NCBI GenBank assembly: GCA_035048485.1
Contig: CM068585.1
Location: 52,158,550-52,222,549, forward strand
Source: Pteria penguin
Lineage: Eukaryota; Mollusca; Bivalvia; Pterioida; Pteriidae
Length of the DNA: 64,000 nt
Reading direction: 5' to 3'
Shown: positions 37,404 through 49,207 of the stretch, piece by piece
How positions within the stretch are numbered: position 1 is the first letter of the stretch
Layout: the number at the start of each line of letters is the position of its first letter
Made by a program: the position numbers and the translations under genes
Notes under the pieces: generated by a model
What the model saw: only the letters and a program-made list of their open reading frames with translations
Told to the model about the DNA's origin: nothing
Database searches by the model: none

Positions 37404-37873
37404 CAGTTGGGTGCAGTCCTAACCTTACATAAAGTGCACTTCAAGTTAACTTTATGACTGCTTTTCAAGTTTATTTGGCGACAACAGAGTAAACTTGGAA
37501 TCAAGTTTAGTAGTAAACTTGATTCCAAGTTTACTGCAAGTGCACTTCAAGTTTAGTTTACTTTCTAGACACATGTACCTTTACTAGATTTTTTATATTA
37601 AAACAATTTTTTATATATATAAAATATGCAATTGTACATAATAAGACAATTATTTCTATCGTGTTATACGAAACTGGATAATTGTAGTAAACAAACGTGA
37701 AAATTAAACTTGGTGTCACTTGATAGTAAACTTGAAGACGGAATTTCTTTAAAGTAAACTTAATATCAAGTGCACTTGACTAAACGTTATGACTGGTTTT
37801 CAGGATGAAAAACTAAACATAAAGCGCACTTGTCAAGTGCACTTGAATGTAAGGTTAGGACTGCACCCAACTG
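37404..37873. mobile_element. Tc1/mariner-type MITE, 470 bp, TA target
   Basis: Terminal inverted repeat CAGTTGGGTGCAGTCCTAAC (about 27 bases, perfect) with TA on both sides (37402-37403 and 37874-37875). CAGT ends and a TA duplication fit Tc1/mariner. The interior is full of short repeats of AAGTGCACTT and AAACTTGA in both orientations and has no transposase. Confidence 0.88.
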
Positions 37874-37974
37874 TACAAGGCATTTTTTGAAAACACTCAA
37901 ATAATATGAGTAAAACACCATATTCGAAAATTTAGCTAATATTTGACTTTTACATGTGGGTCCCACTGGCACGG

Positions 37975-38290
37975 TAGACGTCGCACGAAAAACCGATGCC
38001 TCATGTCACGGTAGACGTGGTACGTAAAACCGGGGTCCCATTATACCTAAACCCGAGGTCTCGTGTCAAGGTAGACGGAGTACGTTAAACCTGAGGTCCC
38101 GTGCCATGGTATACATGGTACGTAACACCGAGGTCACGGTAAGCGTGGTACATAAAACCGGGGTCCCATGTCACAGTAGATGTGGTACGTAAAACCGAGG
38201 TATCTTGTCACGGTATAGACCATGTACGCCGGGGAAACCGAATTCCCGTGTCAAGGTAGACATGGAACATAAAACAACCATCAAATCCTC
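37975..38290 (+). repeat. Degenerate ~42-bp tandem array of a SINE body segment
   Basis: About seven imperfect units of GGTCCCGTGTCACGGTAGAC plus GTGGTACGTAAAACCG, 35-50 bases each. The same segment occurs once in the SINE at 50.8 kb (AACCGAATTCCCATATCACG then GTAGGCGAGGCACATAAAA). Confidence 0.7.
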
Positions 38291-38394
38291 GGACGGGTCT
38301 GTTACATAGGCCTAAAAGTTTATGAAATACCTGCATTACCATGCAAGTGCAATGTACTATGAATAAGATCGAATCAAACCGCAAACAAAACTAG

Positions 38395-38590
38395 AACAAG
38401 GTACAATTAAAGGGGATGAGAAACTGCATGAGGCGGGAGGAGATTGATTCTACTGTCTCATCTAAAATAGGACACCCACGAGTCAACAAGACCTGAACCG
38501 AGACCTCTCGATCAACCACAAGTGTATATAAGTCTCTGCACCAACGAAGAACATAACTGATTAAGCTATATGTAGTCACCTCCGTGAATA
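38395..38590 (-). mobile_element. SINE, antisense, related to 50.8 kb copy
   Basis: On the minus strand GTTGATCGAGAGGTCTCGG and TTCAGGTC are followed by GGGTGTCCTATTTTAGATGAG and ACAGTAGAATC, matching GGTGTCCTCTCGGATGAGACAG at 50873-50895. The frame reported over it is spurious. Confidence 0.5.
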
Positions 38591-38699
38591 GGACAGGGGT
38601 CATGCTGGGAAAGAGGCCGACACATGAAGGGATGAATAACACAAGGGAGAAGGATGGGGAAGAAGGGGAAGTCATTTGACATTAGGTTGTATATATACA

Positions 38700-39840
38700 T
38701 TTGAGAATAGATAGAGGGAAGTCCTCGGGACGCTTCTGGAAGAGCGGATGTACAATTTTCTCTCTCTGTCCACCCCCCCCCCCCCCTCCCCGAACCACCA
38801 CCACCATTTCCTCTTTACTCTTAGAGGCTGTATAGGAAAAGGGTTATTCTCTTCGCATTAGATCCACTGTCACAGGACGTGTATTTAAAATGCATATACA
38901 TACCTGCACTTCTTTCTGATCTGACCCTCTTTTTACCAACTATGACCTCAAATATTTAAATAAGGCCTACTACTAGATTACTGACGTCACGTTTTCGGAA
39001 ACTGGCTGCAGACTACAGAGAAATGGGCGTACGTTCTCTAGTGGCCATATTAAATGCTTTTATACCCGGTTATTAGTGAGGTAACTTAAGATTAATATTT
39101 TATCTAATTTTACTTAAGATAAGACAATATTATTTCATGTAGTCCTTCTGAATAGAACATATCAGGTATACATGTATATAGACTACAGCAAAGTTGATAT
39201 TAACTTTCTTTTACCTATTTCTTGCTTGGCGCAGTTCAAGAATGGGTTGTGATACAGACATGGGCGTGGCAAACATATAGAAATATCAAATAAGAGTAAA
39301 TTGAATCTACTATTAACAAAATACCGGGTGCAATGTTGTCTCTCTTTATATTAGGAGAGACGGCTAAAAGAGGGTGGTGGGTAGTTGTGCTCTCTTTTAC
39401 ATTTGCACAAAAAGGGGGGAGAGCTGGGGCCAGTACCTGATGAGAAACAGAGATGATTTTAGATTGACCTATTAAAGAAAATTTAACAGATAATTGCATG
39501 ACCTGAACCAGTTCCTCCCTCAAATACATGGAATTTAAACCAAGTATAAATCGTGGTATATGCAAGTATTTCTATTGAGATTTTCACAACCAGAGAATCC
39601 ATGATCTTTTCACATGTATCTGTCATAGAGACATTTTATTCTACTACAGCATGGACCTTTCTCCAAACATTTGCTCCACTTATTCTATCATATAAGTGAT
39701 ATATCAACAATACAGAGACTAATTCAGTCATGACATGATTGTCTTGCTTTATTTTCAATTTTAGGCTACTAGGTGAATCATGTCTTTAAATATTTCATAA
39801 AATTTCTGCCGGTTCCCCATAAACGTTCCTTTTTTATTTA
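38700..39840. other. No gene recognised
   Basis: A C run lies at 38771-38786. A 109-codon minus-strand frame at 39236-39565 lacks domains and exon borders, so it is left out. TTTTTATTTAG at about 39831-39841 could be the acceptor for the downstream B-box exon. Confidence 0.35.
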
Positions 39841-39873
39841 GAATGTGGTATTGGTATAAAATGAAAGGCTACA

Positions 39874-40741
39874 ATGTCAAATTATAAAGCCGACGAGAAC
39901 AGAGACGCACGTGCGCAGCGGTCAGCCATTTGCGATTATTGTGGCAATATGGCGGGACACTATTGTAAAACATGTGGGATCAAACTCTGCTCCCCCTGTA
40001 AAAACGACCATTTGTCTAAGAGAATTTACCGATACCATGAAGCTGTGTCATACACGTCTGAAGTAGGACAGAAAACAGTGACACATTCCGAGTGTTCGAA
40101 TCATCCTGGAGAGCGTTATCAACTTTACTGTGAATCATCTAAAGTTCCTATCTACCTGACATGTTTAGTGAAGAATCACGTTCAGCACAAACTCATTAGC
40201 ATTAGAGATGCCTATGAGGCCATCAAACCTACAGCCATGTTCCAACTGCAGACAATGTCTCAGACAATCCTACCCCGTCTACAGAAGGAACTGGAAGGAT
40301 TAAATAAGTCACATCCTTAGCGTCATTGCCGAAATTGAACAAAAAATGAAAGAAAGTGCACACCATATCCATAAAGTGGTCGATGACATACTGGCAGAAA
40401 TTATGAAGAAAACACGGAAGATCAGGAAGGATATCGTTATTCCACTGTTACAGGGAGAAGTAAGAAAAACCAAAGAAAAGTTCGGCCAATTTGATGAGGA
40501 AATACTCTCCTATGATAAACACCTACGATCAGATGACCCTGTTGACTTGCTGAAATCCATGACACAACGACATGAATACTCAATGAATGTGGTGACGAAT
40601 CATGTTGATACTTTTCAGCTTCATCCATCATTTACCCCAGGGGGTATATCAAGAGAAATCCTACAACAGCAGTTCGGATCACTATTTACTATGGATCATA
40701 GCAGGTTCGTGCGTCCTCTTTCTATTCCTTGCCAGAACTAA
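39874..40741 (+). pseudogene. TRIM-like two-B-box protein, frameshifted
   Basis: ATG at 39874 opens a B-box 1 (CDYCGNMAGHYCKTCGIKLC, SPC, H) at residues about 20-55 and a B-box 2 (CSNHPGERYQLYC ... TCLVKNHVQHKL) at about 74-107, then a coiled coil. At about 40308 a one-base shift ends the first frame (148 codons); the coiled coil goes on in the next frame to 40741. In B-box 2 the expected CxxCxxPxC part reads CESSKVPIYLTC, so two zinc ligands are missing. No RING, NHL or SPRY part is present. Molluscs have large TRIM-like families with intronless coding exons. This copy looks like a decaying member, though a read error could explain the shift alone. Confidence 0.75.
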
Positions 40742-42620
40742 AAAGTGGTAATATTACATATACATGTACTCAGATGTTAATGAATTGCACCATATGAATC
40801 AGATGCAAAATTAGACTCACAATTCCGCATTGCACTCAGGTCCTTCCAAACTTTTTTCCCAGGGGTCCAAGGTTTTCTCTAACTCTCTTTGCCTCATATA
40901 CCGTCATATCCAATTTTGCAGAATGGGCTTCCGCGGGGATCGGCAAGCTTTTGGCGCGATTAGAATTCAAGCAGAGTGTACATTAGAACTTAAAGAATTC
41001 ATTACTGCTTTCGATTCTGATGCGAATAAAAAAAGATAAGTATCCGTAATACTGTTATCGGTTGTATATTTCAGATATTCATAGCAAAACAAGAGACTTA
41101 TTTTTAATTTCATTTTTAATGAAAAACATTGGGAGTGCAATACTTATTTCTGTATATTACATTCCCAACAACAACCACATAGAATTCACTCGTTATGTTC
41201 AGGTGTATATATTTGATATATTGCATTAATATTCCTGTACATTTATATCCAATTAAGAGAGTATAAACCATGTAAGTTATGCATTCTCGTTTACCTCCTT
41301 TGTTCGGTCTTTTAATTTTAAATCGGAGATTTTACTTAAGTAACTTAATTTTGTATGCATTGCTTAAATGTGAAAGCATATGTATAATTCTTTGTATCGG
41401 TCTTTTTATTAACGAGAACCACTAATGACAGAAAATGACATACAGGCAATTAGTTTAATATTTCTTCGATACAGAAGACAGGAAAGACGGCATGTTACTC
41501 AGCTGCTTTATAAAAGTTTAATTGTAAAATGTCACAAGCACAGAAAAAAAAAAATATAAACAATATCTACAACAATATCAGACAACAATAAAAGGTGACG
41601 ATCACAAAATTAACGATGCATGAAAAGCACGTGAATTAAATCAACCATATGTATCGCCATGTTGAAATTTATTACGAATATGTCAAATAAAGTATACATT
41701 TACGTGTTTGCATAAAATTATAATTATTTTATAACAATAGAAGCAATGAAATATTTATTGAATTTTATTGCACCTAAATACACAAATATCACAACTAGCT
41801 ATATAGTATTACTGAACTAAAATGTTAGAAATTAACACACGCGTATACACCGGCAAAAAGCATATTTCTAAAACATGAATGGTTCAGCACAGTCAATGAA
41901 ATTGACAGGAGAAATCTAAAGTAATGTGATATCTATTCCAATTAAGTTGTTGTACATATAAATAAGGCCTTTCTATATTTGAATTCAACTAGCTAAGGCA
42001 TTTAATGCTTGAATTTAGGAAATATTAAGTTTTGAGAATTTTTAGTAGGGTTTATTGTTTTTAATTTCATAACACAAAAAACTTGGTGATTTTGTGGTTG
42101 AAAAACTACATAAGGATTGAAAAACGTCAAAGTTTATTTGTGTTCTTGTGTCTTCGAAAAACAAAATGTACGTATTTTGTAATATTGTCTAATTTGTTTA
42201 ATTGATAATTAGTAGTATTTTATATGTATTCTTTACTTGTACTGCTATAGATAGAAATAATAAAAAAGAACGTAGAAGACATAGGCGAAAGGATATGATA
42301 TTGTCGTGAGAAGTATAAGTTACCATTTCGGAAATATAATCGTTATTACGGCCAACAAAATACAATATTTTCTGACCTAAATTCAAACATGTACATGTTA
42401 ATTGTTAGTTATTTCATTTCTCGTAAAGGTAAGCCACTATTTCCTATGTGAAATGACCCATGTTGCATTTCTTCATGTTTAACCTTCAGTCGAATGCACG
42501 TCGATTGTCATGGTTTTGAGTGGTACTGGCATCTATAGGTTTCATTTTGTACATTTTCATGCCAAAACAAACCATTTTCTAATAAATTTGCTGCGTCTTT
42601 AAATTCATGATCATTCCCAT
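40742..42620. other. Intergenic, no gene seen
   Basis: AT-rich DNA between the B-box gene and the 3' end of gene B. The 69-codon plus frame at 40830 is probably chance. Confidence 0.4.
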
Positions 42621-42624
42621 TATT

Positions 42625-43049
42625 TCAATCGTCATTGACCTTGCCACGGGTATCATATAGACTATCAAATTTATCAGCCATTGGTGCAAATATCTCATTT
42701 CCGTCGTTGTCAGTTTCTTTGACATTTACTTCCCCTTCCACATCTTCTAATTGCTTGATTTTGATACATTTAATGTTGCTTGTTGTATCATCAACAGTAC
42801 CTTGTGTGCATTTATCCCTGTCCTCTTCAGATAGGTGATTGTCATTATTATTACTTCTTTCATCGCCACCATCTTTATCGTTATGTTTATTATTGATGTG
42901 CTCTTTATTATCTTCATGATCAAACATGGCCGTATGCATATCATTTGCGTCACTGTTGTAGTTTTTGTCACCATTTACTTCCCCTTCATAACTGTCCTGT
43001 GGAATGATACCGTTATCTGGGTCACCTCGTTCTAATAAATCCAATTTCG
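42625..43049 (-). CDS. Gene B exon 6: acidic cytoplasmic tail
   Basis: Encodes KLDLLERGDPDNGIIPQDSY and an Asn/Asp/Glu-rich tail ending KFDSLYDTRGKVNDD and TGA. Its length is similar to the tail of gene A, but the sequences are not obviously alike. Confidence 0.6.
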
Positions 43050-46000
43050 CTAGAATCTTCAATTACTGTCAGTATAGGACTCTGTACAAGCTCTCTTTTC
43101 ATGCCTTGTCTCTTTACAATTCTGTTGACATATTCAATACATAGAACATTCGATTATAACAAGGAATATTTCGAATTGAATATTCAAATCATGACTTAAT
43201 TTATTTTCGTATGAGTCACGTATCGATCATCCGTTTTGGAGTTTTGTAATACGGACATTCTTAATAATACTTTTCAGATTAATATGTCAAAATAAAATAC
43301 ATTTACTGCAATTGATCTATAGCTGTATTCAATACATAATTAGAAGTCGTAGTAATACAATTCAGTTATGTTATAGCTTACAGATGCTCCGTATTGCTCA
43401 ATCCGAGGGCTTTAACTAAGTTCAAATTATTATCTTACTGTATTTTACAATATATTGAAATTTCATGGTATTCGACTCAGCACCCATAGATAAAAAGACA
43501 TAGTATACATTTACCAAATATGAAATCATTTCTTTCTTACAAATTTCATCTACTGACCTTTTCTCACATGTGTTGTAAGCGATCACGCATATGGCTATCA
43601 GAACATTTATTACTGCCGATATTCCTACATAGAAACATATACATGTATTTGTCAAGAATTTGCAGTGTTAATATACTGTAATGCCGAAATTATGCAATGA
43701 TACTATCACTGATTCCCACTTATCAATTCAATCAATAACATTGAAAAAAGGAGATTTCGTACAACTCAGCTGATCAAAAGAATGACTTTACCACAAACAG
43801 CAAAAAAGATGATGATCCTTTCAAGATCGATTTCTTTTGGCTTAGAAGTTGTTGAGTACACTAAATGACAAAATATAGATTTTTATCAATGAAAACTGAG
43901 GAAATTGAATAAAAGAAATGGTATGTCGTAAGCTCACGATTGTTGACCCTTGAGCAATGCTACAAGCATATTGTGAAATGAAATCAGCTTTCTTTACCAG
44001 CTATTTTAAAGGATGTTTAGGTTTATGTCACATGCCATTTTACTGTTTACTGTATTTGTATGCTTTAACCCCCCTCCTCACCCCGTATCGATTTTTTTAT
44101 GGAAGTACAGATAACTATTATCAATGTATGTGTTCAGAAAATATTCCCAAGTGTTCTGAATATACTCGCATCAGTAATGTCCGACAGATTGAAACGATGG
44201 ATGACGTTTACCACAATGAAAGTATTAATTAGAATAATTTTTAAGCAATACTTCACGATAGCTTTTTCTTTACACATGTATGATCCAATTAAGGGTTTTT
44301 ATTTATTTCTCTAGCGTCGTAGAAATTCTTGAGTTTCAGAATATACCAATGTATTATAAATAATTGCGGAGTCAACATTAAATACAATGAAAGTAATCAT
44401 AAAACAGAATGCACGGGAGGAAACTTACTTTGTATATCAGCAGACATGTCTACAATATATAAAGAGAACAACATCGAAAGAATATCAAGGAAGGATACTA
44501 TTGGTATTATATCATGACAACATGTAAGGAATATTTAGATAACTTTAACTCAACATAAAACGCATCATTAAACTGATAATCTCTTTTATATTCGATGTGA
44601 AATTTCCATTTACAGAGTTGATTGAAATATAAAACGTAACTTACCATTCAAGGTCATTTGAACAGAATTTGATGTCAGGTGATCGTAGTTCTCGCTTGCT
44701 TTCTCGAAATATTGTTTTGTCAGATTATCATTATTTTGAGTAATAACCAATTCATGAACTTTTTGCAATGGAGTCACTGATCTAGAAATAAAGTAATGGA
44801 TTTAAACAAATTATTCCAGAACACTTCTTTATGGATCAAGTTAGAAAACGCTATCATCGTTTTATGTTTCTAATATATGTGATATTGTACCTTCATTCCA
44901 TTTATTTCAGCAGTTAGTATGAATACTAAATGTAGTAAACATCATTAAGGAAATGTGATACCAACGGGACATTTATATCATGGCATGTGTGTCTTTCATT
45001 CATAAAGCCTGATCCATATTGTGTTAATAAATGTTTTCTTACTGATATGCATTTTTCTTTAAATAATACATTCTACTCACAATTCAAGAGAGGTATTCAG
45101 ACAAGAAGGATCTGAAAGTGACATAAAAAAGTGAATAAACTGTTAACGCCAAAGACATAACAGACATGCAGATATTTATAGGCCTTGACTTTTAGGCCCC
45201 AAAATCAATTTAGATCTTCCTCTCATTATTCTTCTGTATGTGCTCATTCGGGCCAAAACTATGACTTCTGGGGCAACTACAATATTTCTCATTGACAACC
45301 GCTAGAACCTTAACTTTTGACCTTTTAACCCCGATATCGATGGGGATCTTCCTCTTGTTATACCTAAACTATATGTAATGTATTAACCCAATAGATCCAA
45401 GACTACGACTTCTAGAATTTCTACAGGGTTTTGTTACACTATCACCCACACACGAACGATACTGTTTCCATATCACCCATATGCAAAGCTGTTGTGGGGG
45501 AATAACAAAAATAAATATAATGAAAATTTCTACAGGGTTTTGTTACACTCTCACCCACACACGAACGATACTGTTTCTATATCACCCATATGCAAAGCTG
45601 TTGTGGGGGAATAACAAAAATAAATATAATGAGAAATATCTTCGCACTATCCTCTATGGTTAAAAGTGAAGACGAAGGTACTTTATATAGAACAAATGTA
45701 ACTCAAACAGGAATAGTCAAGGTTAACATGTTTTAACACCAATGACAAGGCCTTGCACAACAAGGTGAAACTTGACAGTAAAGGTCTAGGCATTAATCAA
45801 GGTATCATTGGAAAAAAAAACTTGCAACTTGGAAATACACAGAAAAGTTAATCTTTAATCTTTAAAAGTTACGGCAAACAATATTTCATTGAAAGTCCAA
45901 CATGAAGGTAACCATTAGTAAATACAAACTTTTCGCACTAAAACCCCGCAAAATGTGAAATTTTAAAACCCTACGTCTTATATTTCATAACGAAAGAGCA

Positions 46001-49000
46001 AGGTAAAAGCTCTCCTCCTTATTTTGGTTTGTTCGTTTATTTTCTATGTAGGTGAAATATAGAGAAAAAGATTATAAGGAAATGAATTATACTTAACAAA
46101 TACTTATATAAAATTAAAAACATAGTTATTTAAGAAAAATATGTACCGGTTGATAGAAAAATCAATTAATGTACACGAATCGTTTACTTTACCGTAGTCC
46201 GAGTTAAACAAATAATGACAAAATAATTCTTGTAATTAAAGTAAGCAGACCCACAATCTCTAAATTGTTTCTTTGAAGAACAGATCTCAGTCTGAATGCT
46301 GCCTTAAAGCCTGTTGAAATTTTAAATATTTGATTTTAGTATTACATGGAAGTAAAATGAAAGTTATAAGCATTCACGAATGAACCATACATAGATGTAA
46401 CAACACAAATATTTTAACAGTTATGTAAATGATGTAGCTTTATGGGGGTTTGGAATCGTTTATTTTAAATATTCGACTTACATTTGTAGACTTCATTAGT
46501 GACGTATCCTTCTAATGGACATCCATCATGGTTAATGCATTTCTCTTCAACAATATTCAGGTTTCTACTGATATCAAACAGTGGACAAACTGAAAGTAGC
46601 ATGAGATAGTGTAATTGTTGTATTGAATGGTATCTATATTAAAATTAATTTGATATAAAACATTGTAAATTATCAAACAATCAAAAACTTAAAAAGTCGC
46701 TCTATTTCGATATGGTGCAAATGGCGGATCTGAGTGTAATGCCACGCCTTAACATTGTCTTTTCCTCATTATTATCATGTTGTGATGGTGCTTCATTCAG
46801 CCAAATAACAAATAGCGGAGTCATATAAATTGATCATCAGATGTGTATTACATCAAAACCTTCAGACTCATGACAGAACACGGACGATTTGGGATTGTTG
46901 ACGATTAAAATTGCTGTATAGTTAAACGACTTTGTTATTACTGTTCTAATCTACATTAATATACATATACACTGTTTAATGTGTATTCCTTAAGCAAGAA
47001 TGATGTTTGTTTAAGTGTATATTCCTTTCCCATATGCATTGGTTTAAAAGATATGACTACACCTTGTGAAAGAGACTACAGTTTTGGATAAGCACGGTAC
47101 GGGTTTGGCGCTGTGTTATGAAATTATTATAAGTTATAATGTATACGTTTATGAATTACATGTGCTTTTTTTTCCTCGAGACAAATTGAAAAGCAGAAGA
47201 AACACCGTATGATTCGGTGCTAAATTGCAGAACTCCCCAACCACACACACAAAAGCAAAATGCAACGGCATTTTTGGTTTTACTTGAGCCAAATGCTGAT
47301 ATAGATGTAGGAGTATCAGAAGATATATATATGTAAAAATTTAATACAGCAAATGCGCATATACACAACTTTCGTCAGATTCATCAAGTAATCTAGAAAA
47401 TGGTCCGGGGAAGTCCTGTTGAAAAACTTGTTCCTCAGAACTTAAGAACGAATTATGATGAAACTTTGTAAATATATATAAACTACTTTGTCCGTATAGG
47501 ACTTCTAAATCCAGCCATGGATGGGTATCCAGTGTGACGATGTATGTTAAATGTGATATCGTCATTTTTTGCTTTATTTCTTTGTGTGTTGTGTTTCTCT
47601 TTTTTCTTTCTTTTTTTTCTTTTTTTTTTTTCTTTTCTTTTTTTTTTTTTTTTTTTTTCTTCAGCGGGTACAGAGTGGAGTAATGATACCTTCGTGACCT
47701 ATTGAATAATTTTTACAATACATGATGTTGTTGATACCGTTTTACAATTTTAGATAAAAACGATTCTGACATTGGCGTATAAGGTGTTTCCTGGTATAAT
47801 AATAAAACCCATTATCCGATTCAATTTCAAGTTTTCTTACTGTGTTAAAAAAAGCGCTCTATATAGTTTAAAACATTTTTAAGGTGGTGCACGTATCATG
47901 TATGTTTCATAGCAAATAATAAACATAATAAATTTCATCTTCTGCACGTACGGACAAAAACTTATTTCATTTGGAATTCCCCAGCCCTTCTTACTGTTCC
48001 TGTAGGTATACACAACGAAATTCCATGTTCTGTCGAATCGCCAATCGGACGACTACTGCGATAAGGCAAGTAAGAATGCTTGCTAGCTTTTTAGCGTTAC
48101 TCAAGCACGAGGAGCTCGGATAAAACATTTGCAATTACAATGATCGTGGCAAAGGAAGCAGAGACTTAAAATCGGAACAAATGGTCGGGAGACGATGAAC
48201 CGAATATCAAAAATGAGTGAAAAGCTTTAAAAATAAAACATGAAGCAGTATTTAATTTATGTATTTGCCCGAAAATCACATTTAATAATTCGTCCTACTT
48301 AGAGTTTTGACTGTACCTTTTTTCTTTTCTTTTGGCGTCTGACTACATAAGACAGATTACTTAAAATTATCTGAATGTGAGATGTAAATAGGATCGGATA
48401 TCGGAATATAATCGAGTACCTGCCCTGTTCCTCACTCTGTAAACATACTCAAGGAAATCGAAAGAATTAGTTTAGAATAAACCTTTGATAGATAAAGAGT
48501 TAAATCGTTTATAAAATGCCTTAAAACGTTACAAGATGTTAACCGAAGGAGACAACGTGAAAAGTGAATACTTAGTTATCATAATTTTAATATCAATACT
48601 AATTCAATAATTAATATATATTGATTTAATAACTGACTCATTGCTTTTGAATCCTATTAAATTCGCAGACCTCAGTGCATTTATCATGCAGGATATGTTA
48701 GTGCACGCTTCTGGAATATCAAGAAAAAAGTCCTTCATTCGGGGACCTCTTCTTGTGGCACTCGATAATCTTGTCCAAACCTTTACATTCCTTGTATTAG
48801 TGTGAGTTATCGTTCCCCCTACACATGACATCAAGCAAATCATGTCATCAACCAAACATACATTTAACTGTTCCGTAAATAATGTTCAAATTTTATAATG
48901 CACATATAAATATAAAAATGTACAAATAACTTCACTCAATCGCTTAAAATTTTGCAACATTGAAGGTATATAAAATGCACTTACATCCTTTTCTAATGAA

Positions 49001-49207
49001 CATAGGTGAAGAACAAAACTCTATTTCCTTGCCGTGCACTGAAATTCCACAATGGTATGCCAAATGTTTACATGTAAACAAAGATTCTCGTTTCTTCCAT
49101 AAATCGCTATCTGGTGGACATATTGATGAATATAACGTTTGACTTAGCATAGTTACACAAATTATACTTATGCTGTAACTCCAGATTATAGTATTGAGAC
49201 CAAACAT
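42625..49207 (-). CDS. Receptor-like gene B: eight-cysteine ectodomain, one TM segment (6 exons)
   Basis: Six exons join in frame: 48985-49207, 46482-46589, 45081-45111, 44645-44781, 43541-43624 and 42625-43049 (1008 nt, 335 residues). All borders are GT/AG with matching phases (1, 1, 2, 1, 1). The start at 49207 gives a hydrophobic signal (WSYSISIICVTML). The ectodomain repeats the pattern of gene A: CPPD, FTC, YHC, EFC, FCP, KC, GCP, PSC. The TM segment is ISAVINVLIAICVIAY. The tail of about 140 residues is acidic and rich in Asn and Asp, with DSYEGE and FDSLYDTR as possible tyrosine sites. Function unknown; a surface receptor or adhesion protein is inferred from topology. The last acceptor (GATTCTAG) has a weak pyrimidine tract. 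Confidence 0.72.
43541..43624 (-). CDS. Gene B exon 5: transmembrane segment
   Basis: Acceptor TTCTATGTAG. Two donors are possible: GTAAGA at 43535-43540 (keeps the frame with exon 6) and GTCAGT at 43552-43557. Confidence 0.62.
44645..44781 (-). CDS. Gene B exon 4: juxtamembrane ectodomain
   Basis: Acceptor TTTATTTCTAG, donor GTAAGT. Encodes SVTPLQKVHELVITQNNDNL and a polar stretch with possible N-glycosylation sites (NLT). No cysteine. Confidence 0.65.
45081..45111 (-). CDS. Gene B exon 3: 31-nt microexon with eighth cysteine
   Basis: Acceptor TGTCACTTTCAG, donor GTGAGT. Encodes PSCLNTSLE; corresponds to YPACIKYGG in gene A exon 3. Confidence 0.6.
45180..45400. repeat. Diverged interspersed repeat in gene B intron
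   Basis: TTGACTTTTAGGCCCCAAAATCAAT and a second TTGACCTTTTAACCCCGATATCGAT about 130 bases on, both followed by a GATCTTCCTCT segment. This resembles the TTGACCTTTGACCCC-type repeats common in bivalves. Confidence 0.5.
45421..45637. repeat. Tandem duplication, 109-bp unit, 2 copies
   Basis: CTACAGGGTTTTGTTACAC starts at 45421 and 45530; the copies differ at a handful of bases. It lies in intron 2 of gene B. Confidence 0.9.
46482..46589 (-). CDS. Gene B exon 2: cysteines five to seven
   Basis: Acceptor CTACTTTCAG, donor GTAAGT. Encodes CPLFDISRNLN and KCINHDGCPLEGYVTNEVYK, in phase with exons 1 and 3. Confidence 0.7.
46590..48984. other. Intron 1 of gene B
   Basis: Holds a pyrimidine/T-rich run at about 47590-47661. 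The 83-codon minus frame at 48604-48855 (IPEACTNISC) is not needed for the in-frame model and is left out. Confidence 0.45.
48985..49207 (-). CDS. Gene B exon 1: signal peptide and four cysteines
   Basis: MFGLNTIIWSYSISIICVTM leads to CPPDSDLWKKRESLFTC, YHC and EFC, as in gene A exon 1. Donor GTAAGT, phase 1. An upstream in-frame TTG extends the frame but gives no better start. Confidence 0.72.

Noticed and set aside
39236..39565. 109-codon minus-strand gene
   Set aside because: No domain, no exon borders, ordinary AT-rich composition.
42635..43035. Plus-strand frames opposite gene B tail
   Set aside because: Shadows of the Asn/Asp-rich minus-strand tail, giving Ile/Val-rich nonsense.
48604..48855. 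Additional coding exon of gene B
   Set aside because: The in-frame join of 48985-49207 with 46482-46589 leaves no room for it, and its borders are weak.
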